Positions 9,116 to 17,496 of a stretch of 64,000 nt of DNA are shown one piece after another (within the stretch, counting starts at the first letter, position 1; each line of letters starts with the position of its first letter). The notes beneath the pieces were generated by a model. That model saw nothing but the letters and a program-made list of their open reading frames with translations. It was not told the DNA's origin and did not search any database. Made by a program: the position numbers and the translations under genes. Location of the stretch: the NCBI RefSeq assembly GCF_000820145.1, contig NZ_CDBW01000023.1, forward strand, positions 62,001 to 126,000, written 5' to 3'. This stretch comes from Aeromonas sobria (GTDB lineage Bacteria; Pseudomonadota; Gammaproteobacteria; Enterobacterales; Aeromonadaceae).

Positions 9116-9790
9116 TTACGGTTTCAAATTGGGTTTGTAGGCCTGACCCAGCCGCTCGTTCAGGCGCGTCAGGAAATCCTCGATCCGTGCCCGGTTGGTG
9201 CCCAGATCGCTTTGCCCCTGACGGGAGGCTGATCGCATATCAATACGTGTCTCTTTGGGGCCGGCAAAGACCCGCAGCGCCACATCATCCTGAAAGCCGA
9301 ACCAGCCAGTGGTGACCACTGCATCCAGGCCATCCGGGCTCGGTCGCACCTGCCAGCCCAGCTCCTGCATCAGCTCTTCTGCCTCGATGACCACCTCTTC
9401 GGGGGCGGAGCGGGTAAAGAGAGGACCGGGTTTTGTCTCAAATGCTTTCAGCGGGGCGCTATTTATTGGCAGATCCTGCGCCGTTCTCAGCTCTGCCGCC
9501 CAGCGCAGCAGGGGGGGATTATAGGGATCGGTGCTCACATCGTTGATCAGCGGCATGCGCAGCGCCTGCAGCACAAAGGTCAGGGGCAGCAGCAGCGGCA
9601 AGGCGCCCCAACCGCTGGCGTAGCGGTTGCGGCTCCAGGGCAGGCGCACCAGCAAGATAAGTGAGACAAGCGCTCCGATGAGACAGATGGCAAAACCGAT
9701 CCACCAGGGCCAGAGATGAAAGCGGCTGCCGAGGGCGCCAGCGAGCGGGAGTAACCAGGCCAGCAGGGGCCACAAGCAAGAGCGGGGCAT
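9116..9790 (-). CDS. DUF1499 domain-containing membrane protein
   Basis: Protein of 224 residues with two or three N-terminal hydrophobic helices (residues about 5-75) and a C-terminal DUF1499 domain. The domain signature reads FQDDVALRV, then RIDMRSASRQGQSDLGTN, then RARIEDFLTRL, a well conserved pattern in this family of unknown function. It lies 25 bp upstream of ynjA on the same strand and is probably the first gene of the operon. No promoter with convincing hexamers was found in the 200 bp upstream. Confidence 0.82.
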   Translation of the reverse strand: MPRSCLWPLLAWLLPLAGALGSRFHLWPWWIGFAICLIGALVSLILLVRLPWSRNRYASGWGALPLLLPLTFVLQALRMPLINDVSTDPYNPPLLRWAAELRTAQDLPINSAPLKAFETKPGPLFTRSAPEEVVIEAEELMQELGWQVRPSPDGLDAVVTTGWFGFQDDVALRVFAGPKETRIDMRSASRQGQSDLGTNRARIEDFLTRLNERLGQAYKPNLKP

Positions 9791-9992
9791 AGCACGGGAT
9801 CCATCGTCGAATGTGGATAATGCCGAGAAGGATAAACCTAATTGCCTGATAACGTTAGTAAATTGATGCGAGTTTGGCGTTGTTTTGGCCAGTTTTGCGA
9901 GGAGGATGCAGAGGGAGGTGAAGCCCGCCAGATGGGAGCTTCACCGAGAAAATGACCAGTTGCGATGGGGTGGCTCGCTTTAATTGCAATAT

Positions 9993-10271
9993 TTAAGTGC
10001 GATAGAGCACTTTGATCAGGTGAAAGCCGAACTTGGTGCGCACCGGCCCCAGCACTTTGAGCAGTTCGCCCTTGAATACCGCATCGTCAAAGGGCTTGAC
10101 CATATCCCCTTTGTTGAACTCCCCCAGATCGCCGCTGCGTTTTGAAGAGGCGCAGGTGGAGAAGCGCTTGGCCATCTGGCCGAAGTCGGCTCCCTTCTCG
10201 ATCTTCTCCTTGATCTCCAGACACTGTTTTTCGGTCTTGACCAGAATGTGCTGGGCACAGGCTTTTTTCAT
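9993..10271 (-). CDS. ppiC: Parvulin-type peptidyl-prolyl cis-trans isomerase PpiC
   Basis: Single-domain parvulin of 92 residues, the normal PpiC length. Motifs run in order: AQHILVKTE at the N terminus, FGQMAKRFSTCASSKRSGDLG, a central KPFDDAVF, and the C-terminal RTKFGFHLIKV. These place the two active-site His residues and the catalytic Cys/Asp region. It has no signal peptide, so it acts in the cytoplasm. I start at MKKACAQHI, preceded by AGGAG; the open frame extends further upstream through a large hairpin that is unlikely to be coding. Confidence 0.9.
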   Translation of the reverse strand: MKKACAQHILVKTEKQCLEIKEKIEKGADFGQMAKRFSTCASSKRSGDLGEFNKGDMVKPFDDAVFKGELLKVLGPVRTKFGFHLIKVLYRT

Positions 10272-10289
10272 CGGGGCGCTCCTGGGAGT

Positions 10290-10370
10290 GATGGCGAAGG
10301 TTGTTAACGCCAAGGGTGGTAGCAAATCGGGGCGCAAGAGTACCCCAATTTGCCACCGGCGTCAGCCATC
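10290..10370 (-). promoter_or_regulatory. Long imperfect hairpin in the leader of ppiC
   Basis: Nested inverted repeats pair 10290-10295 with 10365-10370 (GATGGC/GCCATC), 10307-10311 with 10358-10362 (ACGCC/GGCGT), 10315-10318 with 10354-10357, 10322-10327 with 10348-10353 (GCAAAT/ATTTGC) and 10329-10332 with 10343-10346 (GGGG/CCCC), leaving a 10-nt loop. It ends a few bases before the ppiC ribosome-binding site. It has no U tract, so a structured leader is as likely as a terminator. Confidence 0.5.
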
Positions 10371-10404
10371 ACCGCCCGCCGTTTATCGGCGCTCGTCGGC
10401 CCTG

Positions 10405-10779
10405 TTATTGGCGAGCGCGGGTGGCCAGCACGGTGCGGGGGCGAGCTTGCCAGATGATCTCCAGCCCGAGCAGGGCGTAGAGGCTCCAGATGGCCAGCGG
10501 ATTGAGCCACTCACCCCCCAGTTGCAGGGTCATCAGGGCGCAACCTGCCAGCAGCAAGGTGATCCCCGGCAGCCGCCAGTGGGCGGGCAGCGGGGCCAGC
10601 ATCGCCATCGCCAGCAGAATGCCGAGGCCAAACGGCAGGTTAAGGGCGGTAAAGGCCAGTGCCTGTTGGCCGCTCATGCCGGTCAGCAGGGCCAGCAGGG
10701 CGCTGCAACAGGCGAGAAAGGTGATGAACTCGAGACGATCGGCAATATAGTCAGCCATCTGTTCGCTACGTGCATGCAT
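10405..10779 (-). CDS. Small hypothetical integral membrane protein
   Basis: Protein of 124 residues with four predicted hydrophobic helices (about residues 18-34, 38-61, 69-86 and 92-109) and a basic C-terminal tail (ARPRTVLATRARQ). The start at 10779 is well supported by AAGGAG eight bases upstream. It lies upstream of ppiC on the same strand with a 133-bp gap containing a long hairpin. I do not recognise the family and no catalytic motif is visible. Coding status is supported by the ribosome-binding site and the coherent membrane topology. Confidence 0.7.
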   Translation of the reverse strand: MHARSEQMADYIADRLEFITFLACCSALLALLTGMSGQQALAFTALNLPFGLGILLAMAMLAPLPAHWRLPGITLLLAGCALMTLQLGGEWLNPLAIWSLYALLGLEIIWQARPRTVLATRARQ

Positions 10780-11304
10780 GATGTGTCTCCTTCAGTTGAT
10801 GGTTCAAGTGTGAGGGAGGGGCGCTTGCAAAGGCAGCGGGATAATTCGATTGCGCTGAACGAGCAATTCTTAATCCATATTTTGAATCGTCAAGCGGCAG
10901 TGAGCCGGCAAGTGGGATACGTTCGAGATCACCACGGCATCGATGCCGTCAAGCCTTGTCGTGGGGCGAGAGGTTGCTGCGAAGTCTTGGGCCGCAAGGC
11001 GCGTGCAGGGCTGACACTGCGGACGGCTCCCCTTAAGGCAGTCAGGGTGGCCTGTGGCAGAGGACTGGGCCACACCATGGTTACCAAAATGTGTGATTTG
11101 TAGCCAACCGCCTAAAAGATATGGTGAATTTGCCAATGGTGGCGCGCTGTTGCTGGCCGATGCCTATGTTAGGATAAGGTCCGCCATTTTTCTGGCGCGC
11201 ATTATTGTGTCACGGCCATGCACTGCATGGCGTGCTGCGCCGCTTTCGGGTTCGGTTCGAAAGGGCGTTGGTTTTCTTCACCACAGCTTCAGGAATATTG
11301 ACCT
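10780..11304. other. 525-bp region without a convincing gene upstream of tamA
   Basis: Open frames exist on both strands, but none has a ribosome-binding site and protein-like composition together. Visible structure includes a perfect 16-bp palindrome at 10934-10949 (ACGGCATCGATGCCGT) and an A/T-rich stretch around 10850-10890. The region presumably carries the tamA promoter. It may also hold an RNA gene or a decayed gene, which I cannot identify. Confidence 0.4.
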
Positions 11305-13080
11305 TTGACAGGATGCATTTCATCCCTGCTGGCAGGGCGTTCACTGTCCGGCCCAGCGTTTCGTCGCGGCATGTTGGTACTGGTGGTGGGCCTGTTGCTG
11401 TCGCTGGTGGCCTCGCCCGTGTTTGCCGCCAAGCTCACCTATCAGATCAAGGGGTTGAAAGGGGACAACAAGGATAACGTCGAAGCCTACCTCAATGCGC
11501 TGCCGGTTTATCAGGAGCGTCAGTACCGCCCTGCCCGCGCCAAAATCACCGAGAGTGTGCAAAAAGCGCTGCAGGTGTATGGCTACTACCAGCCAAAAAT
11601 TACCCTGAGTCGCGACAAACAGACCCCGTCCAAAGTGGTGATCGAGGTGGATAAAGGGGAGCCGGTTATCGTCTCCCGACTGGATGTGTTGCTCGAAGGG
11701 GATGCCGGTAGTGATGAGCGATATAGCGAACTGCTGGACAAGTTGCCCCTCAAGGAGGGCGATCCTCTCAATCACGCCAAATATGAATCGATCAAGGCTG
11801 ATCTGGGTAGCCTCGGGCTGGCCCGGGGTTACTTTGATGGCAAGTTAAGCAAGAGTCAGGTCAAGGTGTTTCCGGACAAGGGCACAGCGGAGATCTTCAT
11901 TCTGTTCGAGTCGGGCCATCGCTACCGTTTCGGTGAGATCCGCTATGACGCCACCCCGGAAGCGCTGCACCTGATCCGGCCACTCATCAATATTCAGAGC
12001 GGTGATCCCTATCTCGCCATCCGCTTGGCCGAGATGTCGCAAGATGTCTCTTCCACCAAGCTATTCCGTCAGGTCGATATCAAACCGGTGCTCAGTGACG
12101 CGAGCAACTACCGGGTGCCCATCGCAGTGACCCTGGATAACCGGGTCGATCACGAGATTGAAGCGGGTGTGGGTTACGCCACTGATGTGGGGCCGCGAAT
12201 GAGCGCTACCTGGGAAAAGCCCTGGGTCAACCGTTATGGCCACCGTCTGTTTGCCACTGCCAAGGTATCGGCACCGGAGTCTGAGCTCAGTTTCGATTAC
12301 CAGATCCCGGTAGGTAATCCGCTGCGGGACTATTACTCGGTGCAGGCCGGTTATCAGTACAAAGACAACAACGATACCCGCTCCGATCTCACCACCGTCG
12401 GTGTCCACCGCTGGACGCGGCGACCGGAGAGCTGGGATCGGGATGTGTTCATCCGGCTGGAGAATGAGATCTATACCCAGGGCGCCGATGAGGGGAACAG
12501 CTTGCTGCTGATCCCGGGGATCTCCTGGTCCCGGCTGCGGGTGCGCGGCGGGTTGGTGCCCGATTGGGGGGATCGCCAGCAGGTGACGCTGGAGTTTTCC
12601 GACCCGAGATGGGGCTCCGACATCAGCTTTATGCGGGTGTGGGGGCGCAGCAAGTGGCTGCGGACCCTCGGCGATAACCACAGATTCCTGATGCGGGCCG
12701 AACAGGGAGCCATCATAGGTGACAGCTTCTCGCTGGTGCCGCCGTCATTGCGTTTCTTTACCGGTGGCGATCAGACGGTGCGCGGCTTTGATTACGAGAC
12801 CATCTCCCCCACCGGACCGGATGGCAAGCTGACCGGTGGCCGCTACACCAGCGTGGCGAGTCTGGAGTACAACTACCGCTTCAGCGAGAAGTGGCTGGGG
12901 GCCATGTTTGTGGATGGTGGCACCTCCACCATCGATTACAGCGAACCCTGGAAAATAGGTACTGGTGTGGGTGTGCGCTGGGTCACTCCCATCGGTCAGG
13001 TCAGGCTGGATCTGGCGGTCGGAGTATCAGAGGAGGATAAGCCCTTGCGGCTGCATTTCGCATTGGGGCCTGAATTATGA
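11305..13080 (+). CDS. tamA: Translocation and assembly module outer-membrane subunit TamA
   Basis: Omp85-family outer-membrane barrel protein that, with TamB, helps insert outer-membrane proteins and is implicated in envelope lipid transport. A signal peptide with the hydrophobic core MLVLVVGLLLSLVASP ends at VFA. Three POTRA-like repeats follow to about residue 280, then a 16-strand barrel. The barrel contains the Omp85 loop-6 motif VRGFDYETISP and ends with HFALGPEL. Start choice is uncertain: the TTG at 11305 has an AGGA upstream and puts two Arg before the core, while the ATG at 11371 gives a shorter signal without a ribosome-binding site. tamB follows directly. Confidence 0.9.
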   Translation: MTGCISSLLAGRSLSGPAFRRGMLVLVVGLLLSLVASPVFAAKLTYQIKGLKGDNKDNVEAYLNALPVYQERQYRPARAKITESVQKALQVYGYYQPKITLSRDKQTPSKVVIEVDKGEPVIVSRLDVLLEGDAGSDERYSELLDKLPLKEGDPLNHAKYESIKADLGSLGLARGYFDGKLSKSQVKVFPDKGTAEIFILFESGHRYRFGEIRYDATPEALHLIRPLINIQSGDPYLAIRLAEMSQDVSSTKLFRQVDIKPVLSDASNYRVPIAVTLDNRVDHEIEAGVGYATDVGPRMSATWEKPWVNRYGHRLFATAKVSAPESELSFDYQIPVGNPLRDYYSVQAGYQYKDNNDTRSDLTTVGVHRWTRRPESWDRDVFIRLENEIYTQGADEGNSLLLIPGISWSRLRVRGGLVPDWGDRQQVTLEFSDPRWGSDISFMRVWGRSKWLRTLGDNHRFLMRAEQGAIIGDSFSLVPPSLRFFTGGDQTVRGFDYETISPTGPDGKLTGGRYTSVASLEYNYRFSEKWLGAMFVDGGTSTIDYSEPWKIGTGVGVRWVTPIGQVRLDLAVGVSEEDKPLRLHFALGPEL

Positions 13081-13145
13081 TGTTGTCTAAACGCTTTTTT
13101 CTTTGGCCGCTGCAGCTGTATCTTGCGCGGGGGTCTGCATTGTGA
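13077..13145 (+). repeat. Partial duplication at the tamA-tamB junction containing a 22-codon mini-ORF
   Basis: The segment at 13087-13108 and the true start of tamB at 13151-13172 are near copies (CTAAACGCTTTTTTCTTTGGC versus CTAAAACGCATTTTTCTCTGG), differing by one indel and few substitutions. The first copy lies in a 22-codon frame beginning MMLSKRFFLWP. This frame overlaps the tamA stop (ATGA) and ends at a TGA overlapping the tamB GTG. The second copy encodes WLKRIFLWL. The mini-ORF may couple translation of tamB to tamA. Confidence 0.5.
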
Positions 13146-16100
13146 TCTGGCTAAAACGCATTTTTCTCTGGCTGATGGGGCTGGTGTTCCTGCTGCTGAT
13201 CGGCGTCAGCCTGCTGGGCTTTACCCATCAGGGTAACAAGTGGTTGTGGCAACAGGCCAAGGGGGCGCTGCCCTCCCTCAAGGGGGAGCTGGTGGCCGGT
13301 CAGCTTGGCTACGGCTGGACCCTGGAAGGGGCGGGCTGGCAGGATGAGCTGGTGGATGTCACGGTCGATCGCGCCGTGCTCGACTGGGATCTCGGCAAGT
13401 TGTTGCAGGGCAAGCTCTGGATAAAATCCCTGGCGGTGACCCATCCGGTGGTCAAGGTAGCTGACTCCGAGCCGACACCGGAAGAGCCTTCCGAACCCTT
13501 TGTCTGGCACCCGTTGCCGCTCAAGATTCAGATCGACAGCCTCAAGGTCGCGGATCTCGATCTGGCGGTGCCCGGCGTTGCCGTGACCCTGGGGTCGCTC
13601 GATATCGGCGCCACCCTCAATCGCAAGGGGCTGATTGTGCTCGGCCCGGTGCTCGATAACCTGAAAGTGACTCTGGATGACGCGGCGCCTGCCAATGCAG
13701 GGGCCAGCTCCACCAAGCAGTCAGCCACAGCGAACGCCAAGACCGTTAACGTAAAGCCCATTAACGATAAGAGCGCTAACGAGCAGCAAGCCGGGGCTGC
13801 GGTTGCTCGCACCGACAAGGCCAGTGCCGAGGCCGCTAAACAGGGCAAAGGGGCGCCAGTTGCAAAACTTGCAAAGGCTGCTCCCATTATCCTGCCCGCC
13901 ATTCACCTTCCTTTCCCCATCCAGCTGGAAGGGGTTAGCGCGACCCGGGTGCAATACCAGCAGGGCGAGCTGATCGAAGGGCTCGACAAGTTGCTGCTCT
14001 CTGCCACTGCTGCAGACGATCGCATCGAGGTGCGTGAGCTCTCGCTGCGTCACGCCATGGCCGATCTGGCGCTTAAGGGCCATATCCAGCTCAGTGATGA
14101 CTACCCGCTGGCGGTGACGCTGGATGCCAAGGCCCGCAAGGGGCTGCTGGATGGTGAGCTGCAAGGGCAGCAGTCCAAGCTGACGCTGAGCGGTTCGGTC
14201 GGCAAGCTGGGGCTGGCGTTGTCGGCCAAGGGACCGGTCGCCGCCAATCTCAAGGGCTCTCTGGCCTCGCTCGACCCGGATCTGCCTTTTGATTTGGCCC
14301 TCGACTGGAAGAGCCTAGGCTGGCCATTGCATAAGCCTGCCAAAGATGAGCCGAGTTATCGGCTGGATAAAGGGAGCCTGACCGCCAAGGGCAAGCTCTC
14401 CGGCTACCAGTTTGCCCTCAATACCTCCGGCAAGGGGACCGATGTGCCCCCCTTCAAGCTTGCGCTGAACGGGAAGGGAGATCTGGAGCGGCTCAGCAAG
14501 ATCGCCTTGCAGCTCAACGCCCTCAAGGGGGAGCTGAAGCTAGATGGCAAGCTGGCCTGGAACAAGGGGATCGAGTGGCAGGGGACCACCCTGTTCAAGG
14601 GGATCAATCCGGCCGAGCTGGTGCCTGAGCTGAAAGGGACGCTGGCCGGCGAGCTGGAGAGCCGTTTCGTGATGAACGAGGCGGGTCACTGGGAGCTGAA
14701 ACTGCCCAAGCTCAAGGTGGATGGCAAGCTCAATCAGTACCCGCTGGCCCTAAAAGGGGAGCTCAGCGGCAACGACAAGATGGAGTGGCAGATCCCGGCG
14801 CTCTCGCTGCAAAGTGGCCCCAACCAACTGCAGGCCAAGGGCAGTATCAGCAGCGCCCGGTGGCAGCTCGATGCCAACCTGCAGGCTCCCCAGCTGGGGG
14901 GCATCTATCCCGGCCTGAAAGGGGATATTAAGGGGCAGGTGAAGGTGAGCGGCAATCAGCAGACACCTAAAGTCGATGCAGATCTCGCCTCCGAGCGGCT
15001 CTACTATGCCGGCACCGACCTGAAGGGGATCAACCTCAAGGGCAATGCGGCGATTGGCGCCAAACCGGCCGGTGAGCTCTCGCTGTTGGTGGCGCAGCTG
15101 AAACAGGGTGAAACCAAGCTCAGTCAACTGGCCCTGAACCTCAGCGGCGATATCAGTCAGCATCTGCTGACCCTGACCATGAAGGGTGACCCGCTGGCGG
15201 CCAATCTCAAGCTGGGTGGCGGCGTGCGCGGGGATCACTGGCGCGGGGCGCTCTCCGAGTTGCAGCTGAAAACTCCGCTGCGGCGTTGGGACTTGAGCTC
15301 CCCCTGGGCGCTGGATCTCGATCTGCCGCATCAGCGGCTGGCGATGGGGGATCTCTGCCTCGGCTCCCAAGGTGCCAGCCTTTGCGTCAAGGGGAGTCAG
15401 GTCTCCGCTGCGCAAGGCACACTGGAGTTTGCCCTGAGCGAGTTTGATCTCAAGCGGTTGCGCCCCTGGTTGCCGGACAACTTCCGCTGGCAGGCGATGC
15501 TCTCGGCCGACGGCCGTGCCAGCTGGCGTGGCAATCAGCCCACCCTGCATGCGGTGGTGCGCACCACGCCGGGCACCTTTGTCGCCGATGGCCTCAAGAC
15601 CGACTATCAGCAGCTGGCACTGGCCCTTGATTTCGAGCGGCAGCAGGCAGCAATTCGCCTCGATTTTGCATCCAAGCAGATCGGCAATATCGATACTGAA
15701 CTGCTGATCAAGGAGCCTGCCGGTCGCGGTCTGCTCGGCGGTCAGCTCAAGTTTGACGATCTCAAGCTCAATACCTTTGCGCCACTGATCCCTGAGGTGC
15801 GCTCCTTGCAAGGGATCATCTCCGCCGATGCCCGTTTCGACGGCACACTGGCGGCGCCCCTGCTGTTTGGTCAGCTCAACCTGCGTGACGGTGAAGTGCA
15901 GACTCACTCCGACATGGTGACCCTGACCAAGCTGGTGACCCGCCTCAAGATCGAGGGTAATCGCGCCGAGCTTGATGGCTCCATGCTGGTGGGTAAGGGA
16001 CCGCTGGCGTTGGGCGGCTGGCTCAGCTGGGCCAAGATGCCGGTCAGCGGCAGCCTCACCATTCAGGGCAAGGATCTGGAAGCGCAATATCCGGGCATGG

Positions 16101-16993
16101 GCCGGGTCAGAGTCTCTCCCGATATCGCCGTGTCGTTGGGAGAGGAGACCCGCATTACCGGTCAGGTGGATATTCCCTGGGCGCGCATTTTGGTCAAGAG
16201 CCTGCCGGATTCGGCGGTGGCGGTCTCCGATGATGTGACTGTGGTCTATGACGATCTGCCCCCTGCACCTCAGCAGGCCAGCCTGCCGCTGGCGATGAAG
16301 GTGGCGATCCGGTTGGGGAGTGATGTGAAGATCGATGCCATGGGGCTGAAGACCGATGTCTCCGGCGGGATCAATCTTCGGCAGGATCCTGAAAAGCCTC
16401 TGGCAGGCAATGGCCAGCTGGTGTTGACCAATGGTCGCTTCAAGGCCTACGGTCAGAACCTCATCATCAAGGAGGGGCGGATCCTCTTCTCCGGTCCGCT
16501 GGATCGGCCGTTCCTCAACATCGAAGCCAACCGTGACCCAGCCACCATCGAGGGTCAGGTAACGGTCGGGGTGCGGGTGACCGGCCCTGCCAGCAAGCCG
16601 GAGATCAATGTCTACTCCGAGCCGCAGATGGCGCAGTCGGAACAGCTCTCCTATTTGCTGCGTGGCAAAGGGTTGCAGACCGGCGGTGAGGATGGCGGTT
16701 TCAACGGCCTGCTGGTGGCCGGTGCGGTGAGTCAGGCCAACGGCGTGGTGTCGAGCATTGGCGAGTCGCTGGGGATGAGCGATGTCTCCCTCGATACAGC
16801 GGGCAGCGGTGACAACACTCAGGTAACCCTGTCGGCCTATCTGCTGCCGGGCTTGCAGTTCCAGTACGGGGTTGGGGTCTTCAGCCCTATCGCCGAATTC
16901 AAACTGCGCTACGAGGTATTGCCACGGCTCTATCTGCAGGCGATGAGCGGGGTAGCCCAGGCGGTCGATATCTTCTATCGCTTTACCCTGTAA
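13142..16993 (+). CDS. tamB: Translocation and assembly module inner-membrane subunit TamB
   Basis: Very large AsmA-like protein of 1283 residues. A single N-terminal anchor (IFLWLMGLVFLLLIGVSLLGF) is followed by a long repetitive beta-groove and a C-terminal DUF490/TamB domain (QAMSGVAQAVDIFYRFTL at the end, with RGKGLQTGGEDGG upstream). It bridges the inner membrane to TamA. I choose the GTG at 13142, which has a G-rich ribosome-binding site; a TTG 39 bases earlier is also possible. An Ala/Lys-rich low-complexity stretch at about residues 190-250 (KQSATANAKTVNVK and following) interrupts the groove and looks lineage-specific. Confidence 0.92.
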   Translation: MIWLKRIFLWLMGLVFLLLIGVSLLGFTHQGNKWLWQQAKGALPSLKGELVAGQLGYGWTLEGAGWQDELVDVTVDRAVLDWDLGKLLQGKLWIKSLAVTHPVVKVADSEPTPEEPSEPFVWHPLPLKIQIDSLKVADLDLAVPGVAVTLGSLDIGATLNRKGLIVLGPVLDNLKVTLDDAAPANAGASSTKQSATANAKTVNVKPINDKSANEQQAGAAVARTDKASAEAAKQGKGAPVAKLAKAAPIILPAIHLPFPIQLEGVSATRVQYQQGELIEGLDKLLLSATAADDRIEVRELSLRHAMADLALKGHIQLSDDYPLAVTLDAKARKGLLDGELQGQQSKLTLSGSVGKLGLALSAKGPVAANLKGSLASLDPDLPFDLALDWKSLGWPLHKPAKDEPSYRLDKGSLTAKGKLSGYQFALNTSGKGTDVPPFKLALNGKGDLERLSKIALQLNALKGELKLDGKLAWNKGIEWQGTTLFKGINPAELVPELKGTLAGELESRFVMNEAGHWELKLPKLKVDGKLNQYPLALKGELSGNDKMEWQIPALSLQSGPNQLQAKGSISSARWQLDANLQAPQLGGIYPGLKGDIKGQVKVSGNQQTPKVDADLASERLYYAGTDLKGINLKGNAAIGAKPAGELSLLVAQLKQGETKLSQLALNLSGDISQHLLTLTMKGDPLAANLKLGGGVRGDHWRGALSELQLKTPLRRWDLSSPWALDLDLPHQRLAMGDLCLGSQGASLCVKGSQVSAAQGTLEFALSEFDLKRLRPWLPDNFRWQAMLSADGRASWRGNQPTLHAVVRTTPGTFVADGLKTDYQQLALALDFERQQAAIRLDFASKQIGNIDTELLIKEPAGRGLLGGQLKFDDLKLNTFAPLIPEVRSLQGIISADARFDGTLAAPLLFGQLNLRDGEVQTHSDMVTLTKLVTRLKIEGNRAELDGSMLVGKGPLALGGWLSWAKMPVSGSLTIQGKDLEAQYPGMGRVRVSPDIAVSLGEETRITGQVDIPWARILVKSLPDSAVAVSDDVTVVYDDLPPAPQQASLPLAMKVAIRLGSDVKIDAMGLKTDVSGGINLRQDPEKPLAGNGQLVLTNGRFKAYGQNLIIKEGRILFSGPLDRPFLNIEANRDPATIEGQVTVGVRVTGPASKPEINVYSEPQMAQSEQLSYLLRGKGLQTGGEDGGFNGLLVAGAVSQANGVVSSIGESLGMSDVSLDTAGSGDNTQVTLSAYLLPGLQFQYGVGVFSPIAEFKLRYEVLPRLYLQAMSGVAQAVDIFYRFTL

Positions 16994-17026
16994 CGCTTCG
17001 CCCTGTAACCGGGCAGACATGAGAGT

Positions 17027-17056
17027 AAACGGGAGGCGCAGGCCTCCCGTTTTTTA
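17027..17056 (+). terminator. Rho-independent terminator after tamB
   Basis: Stem AAACGGGAGG / CCTCCCGTTT with a CGCAGG loop, followed by a T run. It starts 34 bp after the tamB stop. Confidence 0.85.
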
Positions 17057-17135
17057 TTGCGCGCTCGGCAGCAGGCAAACGGTGATAAAGGTTGGCAGTG
17101 TAGAGGGATAGCGGATTGAGAGGCCCAGAAATGCG

Positions 17136-17160
17136 AAAACCCGGCACCAGGCCGGGTTTT
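17136..17160 (-). terminator. Terminator of the tRNA-Tyr transcript
   Basis: Perfect stem AAAACCCGGC / GCCGGGTTTT with a 5-nt loop. It lies just downstream of the two leftward tRNA genes and reads into a T-rich tail on the minus strand. Confidence 0.8.
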
Positions 17161-17168
17161 CTAAATGA

Positions 17169-17253
17169 TGGTGGAGGGAGAAGGATTCGAACCTTCGAAG
17201 GCAGAGCCGTCAGATTTACAGTCTGATCCCTTTGGCCGCTCGGGAACCCCTCC
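17169..17253 (-). tRNA. tRNA-Tyr (GTA anticodon), second of tandem pair
   Basis: Class II tRNA of 85 nt including an encoded CCA. The acceptor stem begins GGAGGGG and ends CCCTCCACCA. The anticodon loop is CTGTAAA with GTA at its centre, there is a long variable arm, and the T loop reads GGTTCGAATCC. It is identical to its neighbour except for one D-arm position (GAGCGG here, GAGTGG in the other copy). Confidence 0.96.
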
Positions 17254-17287
17254 ACGGGGTATTACTTACAACTTGTCGCACTTGAAA

Positions 17288-17372
17288 TGGTGGAGGGAGA
17301 AGGATTCGAACCTTCGAAGGCAGAGCCGTCAGATTTACAGTCTGATCCCTTTGGCCACTCGGGAACCCCTCC
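17288..17372 (-). tRNA. tRNA-Tyr (GTA anticodon), first of tandem pair
   Basis: Same 85-nt tyrosine tRNA with encoded CCA, promoter-proximal in the leftward transcript and separated from the second copy by 34 nt. Upstream on the minus strand a weak TAGTAT box followed by a GC-rich discriminator lies about 20 nt before the tRNA, compatible with a stringently controlled promoter. Confidence 0.96.
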
Positions 17373-17496
17373 ACAAGTGCGAGGCGCATACTAACAGATC
17401 TTCCGCTTTTGGGAACCCCCAAGCAAAATTTTTCTATTAAAAGAATTGGATTTATGGCCGATAACCAATGAAATCGTCATTTTTGAGAGTTATCTC

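Noticed and set aside
9917..9945. GGTGAAGC/GCTTCACC inverted repeat after ppiC
   Set aside because: It could end the ppiC transcript, but the loop is long and no U run follows, so I did not list it.
10870..11136. An 88-codon minus-strand frame in the gap before tamA
   Set aside because: No ribosome-binding site and no recognisable protein pattern; kept only as a note on the gap.
14750..17020. A 756-codon open frame opposite tamB
   Set aside because: Low-complexity His/Gln/Leu/Gly composition typical of antisense to a GC-rich gene; tamB has clear domains and start.
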